A DNA stretch of 64,000 nt from Nymphaea colorata (GCF_008831285.2 NC_045149.1:19917035-19981034); one strand, 5' to 3'; counted from the stretch's first letter, positions 1 to 13,958 are shown. Numbers and translations are program-made. The notes: generated by a model from the sequence alone, not told the origin.

Positions 1-3000
1 TTCCCCAGTGACAAAAAACTCCCACTTACTGAACTTGTAGTCAAACTAATATCAGAGGCTACTCCTGTTGTCCGTGTTAAACTTCTAGGAGCCAGTTCAT
101 CATTCTCAGCATTTGGAGGCAGGGATACATCATCTGTGCAGATACTCAGTCTACCATTCTCATGGTTGCCAGTTTTATGGGGCAAAACATTCTCTACAGT
201 ATGATTCCACTTGCTTTTGCCTGCCAGTTCTCTAGAATCTCTTATATTAGGTGTGTGAGTACCAACACCAGCATCAATACCCTTGTTTGGGCAGAATTGT
301 GCAATATGGCCAAGTTCGCTACACTTGAAGCATCGGATTTTTCGAGTCTGAGTTGAAAAATTCCTGGAACGACCAAAAGAGGAAGGTTCCTTGAATCGTG
401 CTTCTAGGTTGCTGGAGTCTCTAGGGTGCAGTGGATGAAGAGGAATTGAGCATGATTTGTCAGGCATAATTGAACTAACAGGACCATCATCCACTAGACA
501 TGCTTGATGAAGATTCTGTTCTATTACTTTCTGTTCAACAGGACTGGACATACTTGAGGTACCATCCAAAGATGAAGGTGTCTGGATCTGTCGTTGGATG
601 CACCCAATAGCAGTTTCATAACCAGCTGACAGCTTCCTCCCATCACTATTTCCAGCTGCAGAAGAGCAACAAAATGAGAGCTGAGAGAAAGCAAACAATG
701 GCCACACAAACAGTACAAAGCATGTGACAAGGATTTGTTCACACAGTACCGGAATTAATTGTATTTTTCAGTCCCCGCAATGATGTATCAAAAGCCCCAT
801 CATTCAACTTCGGTTTCTCCTCAACTAGGACAACCTTTTTATCAGATTGATTGCTTGAAGGTGCCACATTTTCGCCATGATGTGATGATGCCAGCTTCCT
901 GCTACTAGTTTCTGAAGTGCTCAAACAAACAGACATTGTCCAATAGACTTGTAAAATGTGACAAGGAATACACTAACAAAAGAGAACAGTAAGCACCCTT
1001 GCTCTCACCTTTAGAAAAAGAAGAAAAAAAGAAGGGGAAAAAACTTACCAGAGGGTGGGTTCTTCTCTATGTCCTTCCTGGGTGCTAGTGACACATCGGT
1101 GGACAATCTTGTTTTGGCATCAGCTTCAGGAACCATTATGCCAGACCTCAGAACAGAACTGCCAATACTGACTGCTGGTATGGAACCATTCATGGAAGGA
1201 TCTAATTTAAGAGAATTCTGCCTTCCAATTAGATTGGAGCCTTCCTTGAATTGCTTCAAGCTTTTCAAGTCTCTAGGAGATAATAGATTCTGAGATTCTG
1301 ATTTCAGATTATCGACATTCAAGTTGCTTATGCCGGTTGTAGATTTAAATGATGCGGATTTACTCACTGTTCTGATTAATCCTTCTTTCCTACCATCACC
1401 AGAAGCAGACTGCTTCTTTGGAGCTTCTTCAAGAATTTGTTTAATTTTTGGCTTTGGCTTTGGCTTCATGCCCTGTGAACTAAATACTTTTGATAAACCT
1501 TCTGTACCCTTGGATGACAGAGCAGCCTTGGAAACCGAATCAGAAGATCCATATGGCAACACCTTTCCACTGTTACTGAACTGAAAGCCTTTGTCATGTG
1601 ATACAAACTTACCACGAGGTGAATGCAACCTAGATTGCATCCTTGAATTAGAGCTGGATGTAGTGGACAAGCAAACCTCTTCAGAATTGTTTGAAGACTT
1701 TCCACCAGCTAAGGGTACTTGATGGGCAGGCTTGACCTTTTTCGTGTCTAAGTTCTTAAAGGAACCCTCTCTCAAAAACAATGTTTTCCTATTGAGGCCG
1801 GATGAATGTGATGATCCACTTGTTACTGCCTCAATAGCTTGTTTTTTGGTGGGAATGCTGACTTCTGAACTATCCATGTGCCTCTTGGCAGAAATTAGAG
1901 GTGGTGTGAGAAGCTCAGTTGCTTTCCTTGCCTCTACATCCGATAATCTGGGTTCCAATTTAGATGGAGACTCTGGAATGGAGATGCTCTTGGGAAATTT
2001 ATTCTTCTCACTGGTACCTGACACCTTTGAAGCTGGTAAGGAGCTTTCAGAATTATCAGATTTTTGGCTTTCATTCTCCTTAGACTTACATTCTTCACAA
2101 AGCCATTCCCCTTCTGGAACCTTTTCCAGCATTATTGTCATGCAGTAACTGTGGATGAACCAGCAGGTTGTGTCAAACAATCAGAAGGAGAAAATAACAC
2201 AAATAGCCAACAGGACCAAAAAATAAAAGCTTAAAAGGTTGAAAAAAAAACTTACATATGCTCCGCACCATCATTGCATCTGCTACAAACAGCAAGCTGT
2301 TCTTCACGACCAGCATCACCACAAATATCACAAACTTTTACCTGTTCCAAATTCAATTGGAAAAGATCAAAAACTTGTCCTGCCAAACTTGAAAAGAATA
2401 AGAAAGGCACGATTTAGAAATTCATAAGTCCATTTAGTTTAGTCCAACATTCTTGCAAGGAAAGTAAATGAATGCTCACATGTCATCATGAACCATGCTA
2501 ATAAGATTACAGCACAGATACAGAAAAAGGAATATTATTGCAGCCCTTTTTGATCTCTGGCTACACCTACTTATTCTGGTGGAAGCAACTTGGCAAACCT
2601 CTGATTAAAATTTACTCTTCCTTCCCTACTCCTTAGAAAAATGTTATCTTGTATTTTAAATTAAGAAAAGTAGTCCGTCTGCCTTCCTGTAGAAGACAAT
2701 AAAGAGAGACTCACAGAACCTGTGGAAGCTCCATTATGTTGAAACAGGAACACCAGACACATAACAAAAAATGGATTAAAAAACAGTATCAAGCAATTAA
2801 GGGTTTTGGTGATCACCAAATAAAATTACTAGGTGAATATTTCATTCTTTTCTCTAATAAATAATTGGAAGCCACTTATTTAGTGAATATAATCAAGTTG
2901 GATATATGAGTATTGGTTTTTTTTTTTTCCTCTTAAAGAGTGGCTAGTTAACACATGAGCTAGGCCCTTTCTTGCAGAAATATGAAATGAGCTCAAGGCT

Positions 3001-6000
3001 TCAAGCACATGTAAGAATAGAGTACATCAGCAAACATTAACTAAGATGGCCTGTACATAAGTTTCTAATACTGAAAATAACAGAAGCTGGCTTCTACAAG
3101 CATACTGCTACCTTAAATGTGCTTATCCACAAAACAAGCTACGGTTTCAAAGTTGCAAAGGTAGAAAACTCTGACAATATTAACTAAGCTGAACGTCTTT
3201 TTCATGTTTGGTTTGCCAATCCTTTTAGTCAGTTTGAATGGGCTTTTTATGACCTCCAACTCAACAACAAGCGCCCTCCTTCCTTTCCCAGCTCTAAAAA
3301 AAAGTGTAAGCCGAGACCAAGGAAAAACTGGGCGCAGATTTCCTGGTTGACAGCTGATTAGTGCATTTCACAATTTGGATATTGAACAGATGCAACAAAA
3401 GACCTTTATATAAATTTGATTTCATTTGCTGCTTAACAAAAACATGTGATAAGTACATGAGAAATAGCATCAAGCAGCTAAAAGCCAGTTTAAACTAGTG
3501 ATCATCAAACAAAGACATCCTCGTACTAAAAGTGATTGCCAAAAAAGGAAAAGATGCACTGACCCTGACTGGAAGTCATGAAAATTGCTACTTACATCAG
3601 TCTCATCCAGGTCAGGTTCAGTATGTTCACTCTTAGACTGTGGTTCTTGCCTCCCAGATGCATCAGCTGAGTTAGTGTGCCTTAAACATTGACCACTGGC
3701 AGCCAATGGTTTCTCTGCAGGCTGCGACAATGGCAAAGGATTATCACTTTGTTCAGAATCAGCAACAGTGATACTTGCATGAAGAGGAGCCTTGCCATGT
3801 TCAGTTTCCACGTATGGGTAGATCTTTGCCTCTCTAACAAGGGGTGAGCTTCTCTGTACAGCAGTAACTGGAGTACCATCTGATCCCAATAGCATGTCCA
3901 ATGAATCTTTGGTGACCAATTCGGTCTCATTTGTGTCAATGGCCATCCCTTGCAATTCTAAAATAGATACAGTAGGTTCTTCTTTTTTATCCAACTTCAA
4001 AATATCCTCCAATTCCTTGCAGGCAGAAGGGATTGCTGCATCTGAGCTCCTCAACTGAGATATTGATTTTTTTCTGAAGAGTTTTCCATATCCGGCTCTT
4101 CTATGGAAAGGGATTTTGAGCCTGTTTCCACATGACCCATAGCCAAACTCTTATTCAGAAAACTATCAGACAAACTTCCATCAGTTTCTTGCTTCCTGGA
4201 AATATTGACTTCAAGCAATTCAACATGAGAACTGTTAGTTGATGAGCATAATAAATCCATTCCATCAGAACCATCAGAAGATTTTGATATGACACTTGTG
4301 GAAACCATTGATGAGCCAGTCCTTTTCTCCATGGGTACACCATCCTTAGAATTACTTGTCCCAGATATCTTTGATTCAACATGATGATCACAAGGAAGAG
4401 TCTTCAGTGCCCCACCCTCAGATAGATGTGATAGGTTATCATCACTGTTTAGTACTTCTTCAGGACACTTAGAAGATGCTGTTCCAGTCAATGTATGAGA
4501 TGTAACATTAGATTGTGCAGAGGTGGTGTCAGAAAGGGATTGATCCTTCCCACTGGTTCCCCCGCATTGGACCTTTGTCAAGGTTTGAGTGTCTTTACTA
4601 GCCTTGTCAGTATCCACACATGATAGCTGCCTCGAAGACTTGTTAGTGGCTTGTTTATGTGAATCTCCAAGAGATTCATACGTGCTATTTCTTTTATGAC
4701 CAGGATCTGGGGTGGAAGTAGAGTGAATTTCCATTTTCCCTGCATAACATGAGGAGTCATCATGTCGACCGCCATTAACTAACTCACACACAGTATGAAG
4801 CCCATCATGCAACCCACTTTTTGAACAACCACCAGTATGATTATCGTCAACTTGTTCCTCAGATGTCAGTAGCTTACTCCCATCACACAGGAAGGCACTT
4901 GAAGTATCACACATTCTTCGAATCCCTTGGCTATTCACATTTTCCGAAAAGGAGTCATGGCTTGAACAAGCACTAATGAAGTTACTCGTATCGCTTGTTT
5001 GTGGTTGATCATCACACATGCTGCTCCTCAGAAGATGTGGTTCAGCATCATCAGGAGAAGCCTGCTTGACCACCTTTCTCTCACCACTTTCATCTGTCAT
5101 CTCGTCCTCAGTTCTTAACTCGACATCGGATGCAGTTGGATAAGGGCTACCTGTACAGGATGAACATGGTGCTACACATGCTCCAGGAATTCCAAGTTCA
5201 GTTCTCAAATGAACATCCTCATATGGAATTATTTTACCAACTGAAGGTGCTTCCTGCAAATGCAAATCATTGAGTAATTTCAAGTCCTCAACATTTATAA
5301 GTTTAAAATAATCTCTCATTAGAACAACTTTAGATGATAAAGCTGAAAGGCATTGGCAGATAATGAATCTCTAAGACACATCGTAGGACAATATATACAA
5401 CAGAAGTAAGCAGAATTATGGTTCCAAAGGATAAATAGATGTGACACCAACCACTTATTAGGGACACCACCCCTAGCAGTCCATAAGAAAGCATGCAATC
5501 CTCACAATCACAAGAGTTAAACATACATTTCTCTGTTTTAATTATGTAATCTAATTTTATATTGCAATGTGCTGCTTAAATGGAAGACCAAACAAGAAAA
5601 TCGGAATAGAGAATGCAACCTCTTAAAAGCATCAAACATTTGTTTTCAGAAAACTAGCTTCCAGGTAAACACAATAATCAGGACATATTTAGTTTTGAAA
5701 CACTAAGTCATGAAGAACTAAGGTGATAAAACAAGTAACATATATATTCAACAAAGCTGATCTAATCAAAACACTAACACAAATTAATACTAAAAAGGTT
5801 AATCATACGAAAATGAAAAGCAGGTGGAGATTCCACCTTAACGAGATTCTTTTGGTTTAGCTATTTGAGTTGGTTTCAAGGACAAACTGAAAATAAAAAA
5901 ATTCCAGCAGTTCTAAGACAGATTTTACAGTTGTATGCTTTCCATAACCCAAAAGACAGCATAAAAAGAAGGCAGAATTTAGATATAAAGAACAATTCAG

Positions 6001-7710
6001 AAAACTAGCAGCCAGGAATGCCATAGCACATCTGCAAGAGCATATATATCAGATAGGTTATAGCCAAGATTACTACCCCAGCATGATGCAGGTATTACAA
6101 CAGCAAAGCCTTTAAACCACAAGTACAACTAATAAACTCAAAACAATGTCAGTTCCTCAGAAACCAGATTATATACCTAGGATGTGATGCGAAGGTTAGA
6201 GATGAATGCGACAACATCTAATGAGCAAGACACCTCACCTTACTTCCGGTAGTAAGCTCTAACTCATCTTCTGGTCCTTGGATGCGATAAATACCCTGCA
6301 ACACTGGAGTATCCTGAAAGGAAGAAAAGATACGTAGTGAATATTTTTTTCATTAATGAAATTAAAGATCAACATGAAATTAAAGATCAACATAATAATT
6401 AGCTGATAATTACAAGTTAAATCTGTTATGTTAAAAAAATGAAATATAGAGACATTAAAAAACCAAGACTAAATTATTCAAAATACATCAATCCAAAATT
6501 CAATAAGAAAGATAGATGAAAGAACATAAAATCTCGTGAATAATAATGAGATATCTGGCCTAATCCATGGTCTTTCCATGTCGGCTAGAGATAGGAAGTG
6601 CAAATGAACACTCGCATGTTGCAGGCCAAACTTAAGCCTTCGTACACATCCGAAACCAACTTCCAGAATTACAAAGAACACCACAAAACATTGAAAATTC
6701 TCCATCTTCTAAAATTCATAGCAAGATCCTGAATTAGTAGAATATTCCGGGAGAACTAGCTTGTCTCATCACTCGATGATATAAGGATGTCTTCCCCCTT
6801 CGTCAGCTCCAAGAAGGAAAACCAAATTTCAATGCTGTAGTTCAGAATAAAATATAACCTTGTTTTGACACAGAGGCGACAATATTTTGCCATACAGAAT
6901 AGAATGTTCTGGACAACTAGAAACCTTCTCTTTTTTGCAGACAGGGGATGATTTCACCCAATTTTTGGACATAGAATCCTGAATACTATAGACATAATCA
7001 CTGCTTTGCCATAAAATCGTTAAAGAATAAGAAGTAGGAATATCCCAGACCGAGAAGTTAAGAATGTCAAGAGACGAAGTCGGCATAAGTTTTAACGCCA
7101 CGGAAGTTTTGAAGTCATGAGCTAGTAGCCGACATGTAATCTTCAGTTCCCAAAGGACGCAAAGCTAAGTATGTTTTCATATGAAAGAAAATTACACAAC
7201 GGAAAGGTCAATACCTCTTCCGTTACATCTATGAATGGCTTCATCACGAAAGCGTGTTATGTTCCACTTGCGATCAATAGATTATTCTAAATTAACTTTA
7301 CAACTGCCGAAGTATGAATGCGAGAAACAACCCAAATCACCGATGCAAAAGGAAGGAAAACAAAAAATAAAAGACCCAGTTTTGTGTGATAATCGAACCA
7401 AAAAAAAAAAAATAAAACACAGCAACTGAATATGATCACAAGAAAGATCGGAGACGCCAACAACAATCATGTCCTCGACCAATTAAGCGACAGAAAATTA
7501 AGCAACGGCAATCATCGTAAACACAATCCCAGAAAAATGAACCAACGACTCAAACATCACCCAACAAGAAAACTAAAATTTTTCTTATATAAATTCAATT
7601 AAAACAATATAAATACACCTAACACTTCATAAAAAATTCACCTTCGGTTTTGCGATCTTCGTGGTAGCTCTGTACAACTCTTCCAAGGTCCGATGCTTCT
7701 GCCCTGCCAT
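1..7710 (-). CDS. AIPP2-like PHD-finger and CCHC zinc-knuckle protein (5' part, runs off left edge)
   Basis: Predicted nuclear chromatin reader of the plant AIPP2/PAIPP2 type; family members read histone H3 through a PHD finger and act in repressive complexes with BAH proteins (family knowledge). Exons I assembled, in transcript order: 7710-7642, 6313-6239, 5253-3596, 2341-2256, 2148-1049, 911-750, 655-<1, all with GT-AG introns and compatible phases except for one frame break. The protein starts MAGQKHRTLEELYRATTKIA, the usual short N-terminal motif of these proteins. The PHD finger spans exons 4 and 5 at about residues 602-650: CDIC, CSRC, GAEHIYC, then WLCEEC, the Cys4-His-Cys3 order. Exon 7 holds a CCHC zinc knuckle (CFKCSELGHIAQFC) near residue 1157. 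The rest is Ser-rich and low in complexity. The diagnostic C-terminal AIPP2 domain would lie beyond the window, so the subfamily call is an inference. Exon 3 needs one extra base at the 7-A run (4067-4073) to stay open. Confidence 0.82.
4067..4073 (-). other. Homopolymer frame break in exon 3 of the PHD gene
   Basis: On the coding strand this is a run of seven A. Upstream the frame reads ...NSSEKN and stops at TGA 4051-4053. In the next frame, from the same place to 3596, coding continues smoothly into the PHD exon. Exon 3 as sequenced is 1,658 nt, one short of a multiple of three, which fits a single missing A. It could be a true frameshift, a small unrecognised intron ending at the CTCAG just downstream, or a consensus error. 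Confidence 0.7.
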
Positions 7711-8220
7711 TCGAGACCATCGAGAACCGAGAAACGCGATTAGGTCAGCGTCTCCTCCCAATCCTCTTGGGCAAGCACCCGCATCGAATTGCAGGCAAAA
7801 CGGCGAGAGATCGAACGACGGCCGAGGACAGGAGATTCAGGGGAGCAATCGAGCGGCCGAAAGCAACGGATTCTGGCACGCGAGAGCGGAGAATTCTAGG
7901 GTTTTCAAGTTCGCGAACGACGTCAAGCAACAGTAGCCAAGAAGGGGGGCCCTCAACGGGCGCAATTAGGGGAGATTGGAAGGGAAATTTCGGGGTCTGC
8001 GAATTCCACCGAGAAGGAGAAGAGAAAAGGAGATTCGGGGATTCTGAAGAAAGCAAAGAGGGAAAGGGGAGAAGAGATGAAGGTCCTAGAATGGGGGAGG
8101 GGGGAGGGGTGATTCCTCTGCAATGGGGACTTTCTGCTTCTCTGTTTCTGGTTGAGAGAGAGAGAGAGAGTTGAAGCCGGTGGTAATGAAGACGGATTAA
8201 TTTTAGCTATTTCATTTTAG
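7711..8220 (-). promoter_or_regulatory. 5' flank and probable leader/promoter of the PHD gene
   Basis: This stretch upstream of the start codon is clearly more GC-rich than the DNA on either side and is purine-rich on the plus strand. It ends in a GA tract near 8153-8171, a common feature of plant leaders and core promoters. Open frames here (for example 7767-8174) have no recognisable domain and look compositional. I did not identify a TATA box or transcription start. Confidence 0.4.
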
Positions 8221-8588
8221 GACGGCTTAGGAGACGACCGCTTCGAATCCGTATGTATACGCTCATTTGGACATGTATACCCTTCCCCCCGCCTTTTTGG
8301 GCTTTTTAACCAACGAGATAAACACCGTATAATCAGAGTTTCTACCTTTAATTTTATCTTTTATTCTTTAGACAGTGTTATATCTCTCTATTTTTCACAT
8401 CCACCACCGCATCCCAAATCAATGCTAAAAAGTGATAAATTATTTATTTTTATCTACTGACATCTATTATGTGCCCCAGAGGAGAGGAAGGTCACTTAAT
8501 TGGTTATTTCAATCGTCAATTTAATTATTGTGGTCATTATTTCTCTTAGCCCTTAACGCTGATGGGTATCTTATTTTTCACCCAAAAG

Positions 8589-8680
8589 AGTTGTGGTATA
8601 GTTGGCCGGGACTGGTGAATCAGTGAAATCATAATCATTGGTTCGATTCCTATGAGCATCTTATATGCACAATGCTTAGC
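8589..8680 (+). repeat. tRNA-derived SINE head or tRNA-like fragment
   Basis: A pol III A-box-like TGGTATAGTTGG (8594-8605) is followed 46 bases later, start to start, by a perfect B-box GGTTCGATTCC (8640-8650), close to tRNA spacing. No convincing cloverleaf with a paired acceptor stem is seen, so a tRNA-derived SINE or relic is likelier than a working tRNA gene. The 3' end is not clear. Confidence 0.5.
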
Positions 8681-9635
8681 CGACAAGTATCCTATTCTAT
8701 TCTTCACCCAAGTCCTGAAATAGTCCTAATGAAAAGACATTGAATAGGGAGAAACCAATATTGGTTTCTAGTTTGTGGTATCCTCATTATAAGTATATAT
8801 AGGCGTCTTGGCGTGTGTAGTTTCTCTTTAATAAAATTAAATAATATACAAATGAAGTTGAATAGGCAAAAAAAAAAAATTAAATGATATAGAGATGATT
8901 GACAGGAATAGTAAAGAAGAGATGTAAAGCCCAAAGCTATTTTGAACAAAAATTAAATGAAATTGAATAGGAATAGGAAAAAAAAGATGTACCGCTTAGA
9001 ATTCCGAATATTTGATGAGTCGGGTCCAGATTTGTCGATCAACAAAAAGATTTACTATTTTGTATTTTTGCAAAAGGAAGGCGACAAAATAAGGAAAATA
9101 TCTAAAATATTAAAAAGTATGAAACGTGGCAACCTGATATTGAGAGCAGATCCAGAATTATGGGGAACGGATCTTGATTCAAATCTATCGAATTTAAGCC
9201 GAGTCTATCAAGAGATCGTAATTTTCAGAATTTCATGGAAAACCGCTTACTATTCGCTAATTCTATTCCGGTACCCAGTTTCCCCAAACATTACTGAGTA
9301 AGGTACATTGTTTATAAAACTCCACCTTCAAAAATCAATATTTCATATTAAACCAAAGTGAAGTTGGTAATATTTTTCTTTTCTCTATTTTTCGTATAAA
9401 AAAAATTGAAGATGAAAACATATTCCACGTGGCAGCAAGCTGTTGGAGGGAAGAAATGACCATATAAAACGTGGAAAATGTAGAGAGAGAGAGAAAACTT
9501 TGCGTGTGAGAGACGGTGAGAGGCCGAGGGGGCGGGGACGTCATTCCAGCAAATGGGAAAAAGGCAATCCACCCTTTCTTCTCCTTGAAGTTAACGCGTT
9601 AAATATCTTGAGGATATAACAGTCTTGCACCAGTA

Positions 9636-9672
<37 letters not shown>

Positions 9673-10542
9673 AGAGATTTGATTGATGCTAATGTTGTTG
9701 GATTGTTGAATCTTAAATATGCCAAAAAAAGTTATTAAATTGGCATTAAACACAGTTTATGGTGCCCGACACTTTATCGGCTTTAGCGCTAATTCATGCT
9801 ATATATAACAACGAATTTTTAAATTTTAACCATCCAGACAATTATTCGGCACACGGTAGCATTGAGTTTTGCTATATATACATATATTAAATATGCTGCC
9901 TTTTTCTATTATGCATATATTAAGTATGTTGTATCAATTTAACTTGTGGATGCATGTCGACTCTCATTTGAACAAACTTTTATCTGTTCAATTTGATAGA
10001 AGAAAAGGCATACTACATTTATTCAATTCATTTGTTTGAGCCAATTGTGATATTGTCTTGTGAATTTACCTTAAAGATTAGAGTAAATTCATAAGATAAT
10101 AATTCTAGTGTACAATGAACATGTTTTGATCTTTACGAATCTACCTTTAAATTGAGCTATATTGACAAGACACTGGAACTACATGTTTATAAATATTTCT
10201 CAATCTTTCAAAGCAAATTTATGAAACATTCACAAAGTGTTTCATTTGTCAAATGGTCTCTCAGTCTATAATGATAAAAAAAAAATAAAAAACCACCCTC
10301 ATAATTGGACGAACAAAAAAGAAAATAAATGGCATTTTGACCATTTAATATTTGGTACTTTTTTTTATTTTGTAACACTACAAGCCAGCGCTGCGGCGCT
10401 TATATATATATTTTTAAATTTTTTTAAGAGTACAAGCCAATGCTACAAGTACTATAACACTGTTGGTATACCTTAAGGTGATATTTTAGGCAATAGATTT
10501 TTAATGCTTAACAATCCAGCCACACCACTCATCCAACAGGTG

Positions 10543-10576
<34 letters not shown>

Positions 10577-11083
10577 TAATGGATTCAAATAAGCCTGATT
10601 GTTAAAATTTTAAAATTTCTTCTAAACTACAGCTAAAAGTCATTTTTTGACGTTAAACCAGTACTAATGCTCATCTGTTTTTTAGCGACAAATTTTTTAT
10701 TTTTGACCATCTGACATTCAATACATGACAAGTTTGACAACCCAAACAACTTTTATGTTTTTTTTCTTTAAATGATTCTCCTACTTTTGATAAGCTGGAA
10801 GCTGAAAGACAAAAATTTTCAGATAATCTCTCACTTTGTCGCCCAATCTAATACGTAAGTTACTTTGTCCATATTTAATCCCCTATTTCGGCACTGTCCA
10901 CTGCTTCGACTTTTTCTACCAAAAATTTTAGTTCTTTGTATTAAAGTCATACAGAATGGATGCATGAATCACATTTTATAATAAATTAAAACGAATGCCT
11001 TTACATTCATAAAACATAGGAAACCATAAAACCAATCTGAGTTTATATATATAAAGTGAGTAAATGATGGATATGGTTCTCCA

Positions 11084-11460
11084 GAGTCACTCAGCTATCT
11101 AACTAAGGTCGTCCATATGAACCAGATACATGTTTGAGACAAAAATGTATAAACGAAACTGGTTAACACTTTTTTCTCATTGTTCTTCTCTTAAGCGCCT
11201 ATTATATTAGATTCGACGGTTCTAATTAGATGACTGTGTGTATATATATCTATGAGTGAACTATAATTCTGGTATTAAGAGTCACTCAACCATCTAACCA
11301 AGGCCGTCCATCTAAAGCGGTTGATTAGTTGGTTGAGATAAAAACAAATATAAAATGTGAAAACTAATATTAAATGATGAAAACCTTTTTCTCTTTATTT
11401 TTCTTTTAACTCTTCATTATGTTGGATTGAATGGTACATATTAACAGGCTGAGTGATTTT
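11084..11460. repeat. Two diverged tandem copies of a dispersed ~190-bp repeat
   Basis: Two stretches (about 11,084-11,270 and 11,279-11,460) both begin GAGTCACTCA, then a 'CCATCTAACCAAGGCCGTCCAT'-type sequence, then a CTTTTTTCTC pyrimidine stretch and a TATTAGATT/TGTTGGATT block. A related piece lies at about 61,430-61,475 inside unit 2. This is a non-coding repeat family of unknown class. Confidence 0.5.
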
Positions 11461-12619
11461 AAAAAATTATATATATATATATATATATAAAGTGAGAGAG
11501 AGAGCCAATGAAAATGGAAAATGCAATAACAAAAATTGAGAGAGAAAAAGAGAGATTATCGAGATTGGAAGTTTATGAGAGGTAAGGTCACCCCTAGTTC
11601 TTCCCGCCCATGGAGTCTAGGGCTATTTTGGAGCTTGGGCGGTCTACAGGATACCTTTCAAATTAGATGTTGTGCAGATTCTCTTCTCAAGCTTGAATAT
11701 TAATGTTTGCATGTATAGAGTATGACAGGGCTGCACATCAGAAAAAGCGCGAGGGGAAGGTAAGAACCGGTAGAGAGTAATCCTGTATAAGCTAGACAAA
11801 TCTTGAAGCCCTAATCCTGTATGGAGTAATATAGCGAATAATATCAAAGCAATTAGCTTCTACAATTTAAATCTATATGAATTTTCTGCACTGGAAGAAA
11901 GGCATATATGTTTTTATTTTTTTAATTCACAAGTTAGCCAATTTTTTGTTACTAGATCCAAGTTCAATTACTTAAGATTTTCCACATCACTATGATATGG
12001 TTTTGAGATTTTTGTTTTCGTTTGTTCTAAATCTTTTCAAAATATTTTTTCATATTTAGATTATGTGAGTCCAAATTATCCGTGTTTTATGTGTAATACA
12101 TCATTGTAGACAGGAAAGTAAAATACCAAATCCTTTTTTTTTTTTTTTTTTTTTGAAGAACTTGATATTTTTTTATAATAGTTCCTATAATAATGCTTTT
12201 AGAACAGCAAAAATATCTATGAGTGGGATGATAAAGCTCAAAGCTCACATTCGCATTTTGCAAGGCTCACTCATTCATCTGCATGTGCTTCCGCAAGCTA
12301 ATAAGCACACACACATGTACCTTTTACTAATTCAATATAGAAGTCTTTAATTCTATATAAAAGACTTAATATAAAGCAACATTTTGCGCAAAGTATGCTA
12401 ATTAATTAAAAATTCATTCTAAGCGAGTTTTTTTTTTTTTTTTTAAGCGTGAGTTGTTAAACTCAATGTTCAAACTTTAATACTTTTAGTCTTTATAAGC
12501 TTGGAATTGCATTTACTATACTTAAGATATACTTAAGATGTCATGAAGCTCACCTCATGCACTAGTTTTGCCAGTTTTATGCAGTGATTAATAAAAATGT
12601 TGTAAATATTTTAATCGCG

Positions 12620-12775
12620 ACGTCCTAGTAAGGCTGGGCATCTGGTCAGCTCGGCCCAACCCGGTGTCGAGCCAAGTCAAAGCTAGCTTGAGACCTTTCT
12701 TTACAGCAACAGCCCAGGCTCGACTTGACCCGAGCCAGGTACTCGAAAGTTCGTCGGGTACCTGATCCAATGCTT
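12620..12775. repeat. GC-rich dispersed repeat island (family of 14.64, 18.72 and 42.0 kb)
   Basis: A GC-rich patch in AT-rich DNA, starting GGCTGGGCATCTGGTCAG, with repeated CTCGAC/CCCGAGCC words. It resembles the patches at 14,640-14,935, 18,720-18,820 and 42,000-42,165, which share GGGCATCGGGC/GGCCCG words. The copies look like mobile-element remnants; no ends are clear. Confidence 0.4.
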
Positions 12776-13248
12776 ACTCTTAAGATAAATTATAAGTGAT
12801 TTTGAATTCTAATTTATGTTAAAAATAATGTTTTAGAAAACACAATTTTATTATTATTTTTGGCTGGATACTAGCGATATTTCAAAAAAGACGTCCGACA
12901 AGACAAGTTCTACAGGCCGCGTTGACCGGGTCCATGTTCCATGGACTTGAATTGACCAAGCCACTTTTTTATTGACGTTCTTTTCCCCTCTTGCGTTAGT
13001 AATTTTTTTTTTTTTGGTAGTATAAGGATAAGTATCTAATTCACTCATAGGTTTGATATATGAATAAAAATTAAAAATCTGTCCCTACAAAAAAAAGATT
13101 ATGTGAGTATTGAAGGTGGCTTACGATAGTACAACATTTACTAGTATTTTTAGTAATGGTATATATATATACAAAAAGTTCGTCACTTAGGTGAGAAATA
13201 AAAACCAGACCCTTTGATTTTGAATATTAAAGCATTTTAAATCTAACC

Positions 13249-13356
13249 TTATTAATATAATCTTAATGATAGGATGATGCAAAACATATAGTTGATCATT
13301 CTTATTGATATAATCTTAATGATAAGATGATGCAAAACATATAGTTGATCATTTGT
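13249..13356. repeat. 53-bp direct tandem repeat, two copies
   Basis: The sequence TATAATCTTAATGATA(A/G)G followed by ATGATGCAAAACATATAG occurs twice with a 53-bp period (13,257 and 13,310) and almost no divergence. It lies in non-coding DNA. Confidence 0.75.
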
Positions 13357-13537
13357 TAGACTTTAATGTGCTTTTGTAATAAAAAAAAATGAAGGCCCCC
13401 ATGACATGGTAATAAAAAAATTAACATTTTCATTAAAACAACTTGAATCAAAATAGTGTTTATAAATACATTAAGGTGTTTATATTGTATGTAAAATAGC
13501 TTTTAAATGAAAATTCAATAGGTCTGATCTTTACCAA

Positions 13538-13593
<56 letters not shown>

Positions 13594-13905
13594 ATAAAAT
13601 ATATAAAATTGAAGGAGGAGGGCCAGTTCATAAATGAAGACGACGTCCAGACGCTGAGGAGCATGCTGCGTCTGGGAGTCGTCGGGAACGTGGAAAGAGA
13701 ATGGCATCTTCTTCGTCTTTTCCTATCACTTTTCCTCATCCCGTCGCTTTCAAGGACTGTCCCCGCGTCACCTTCCTTCATTCTTTCATGCAACTTGAAA
13801 ACCTCCAACCTCCCCATCTACATCTACATTGAAATAAATAACACTCAATTGAAAAAAAAAAATTATTACAAGCATTTCGTTTTATTTTTATATTAAAGAC
13901 GTACG

Positions 13906-13906
<1 letters not shown>

Positions 13907-13957
<51 letters not shown>
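13907..13957. repeat. (TTA)n microsatellite
   Basis: About 17 uninterrupted TTA units. Compound AT/AG microsatellites lie nearby at 13,542-13,592 and 14,541-14,584. Confidence 0.9.

Positions 13958-13958
<1 letters not shown>

Noticed and set aside
8589-8680. Functional tRNA gene
   Set aside because: A and B boxes are present, but I could not pair an acceptor stem or place an anticodon loop convincingly.
8957-9301. 114-aa Lys/Ile-rich frame as a possible gene
   Set aside because: No recognisable domain, no splice context, AT-driven composition; not supported as a gene.
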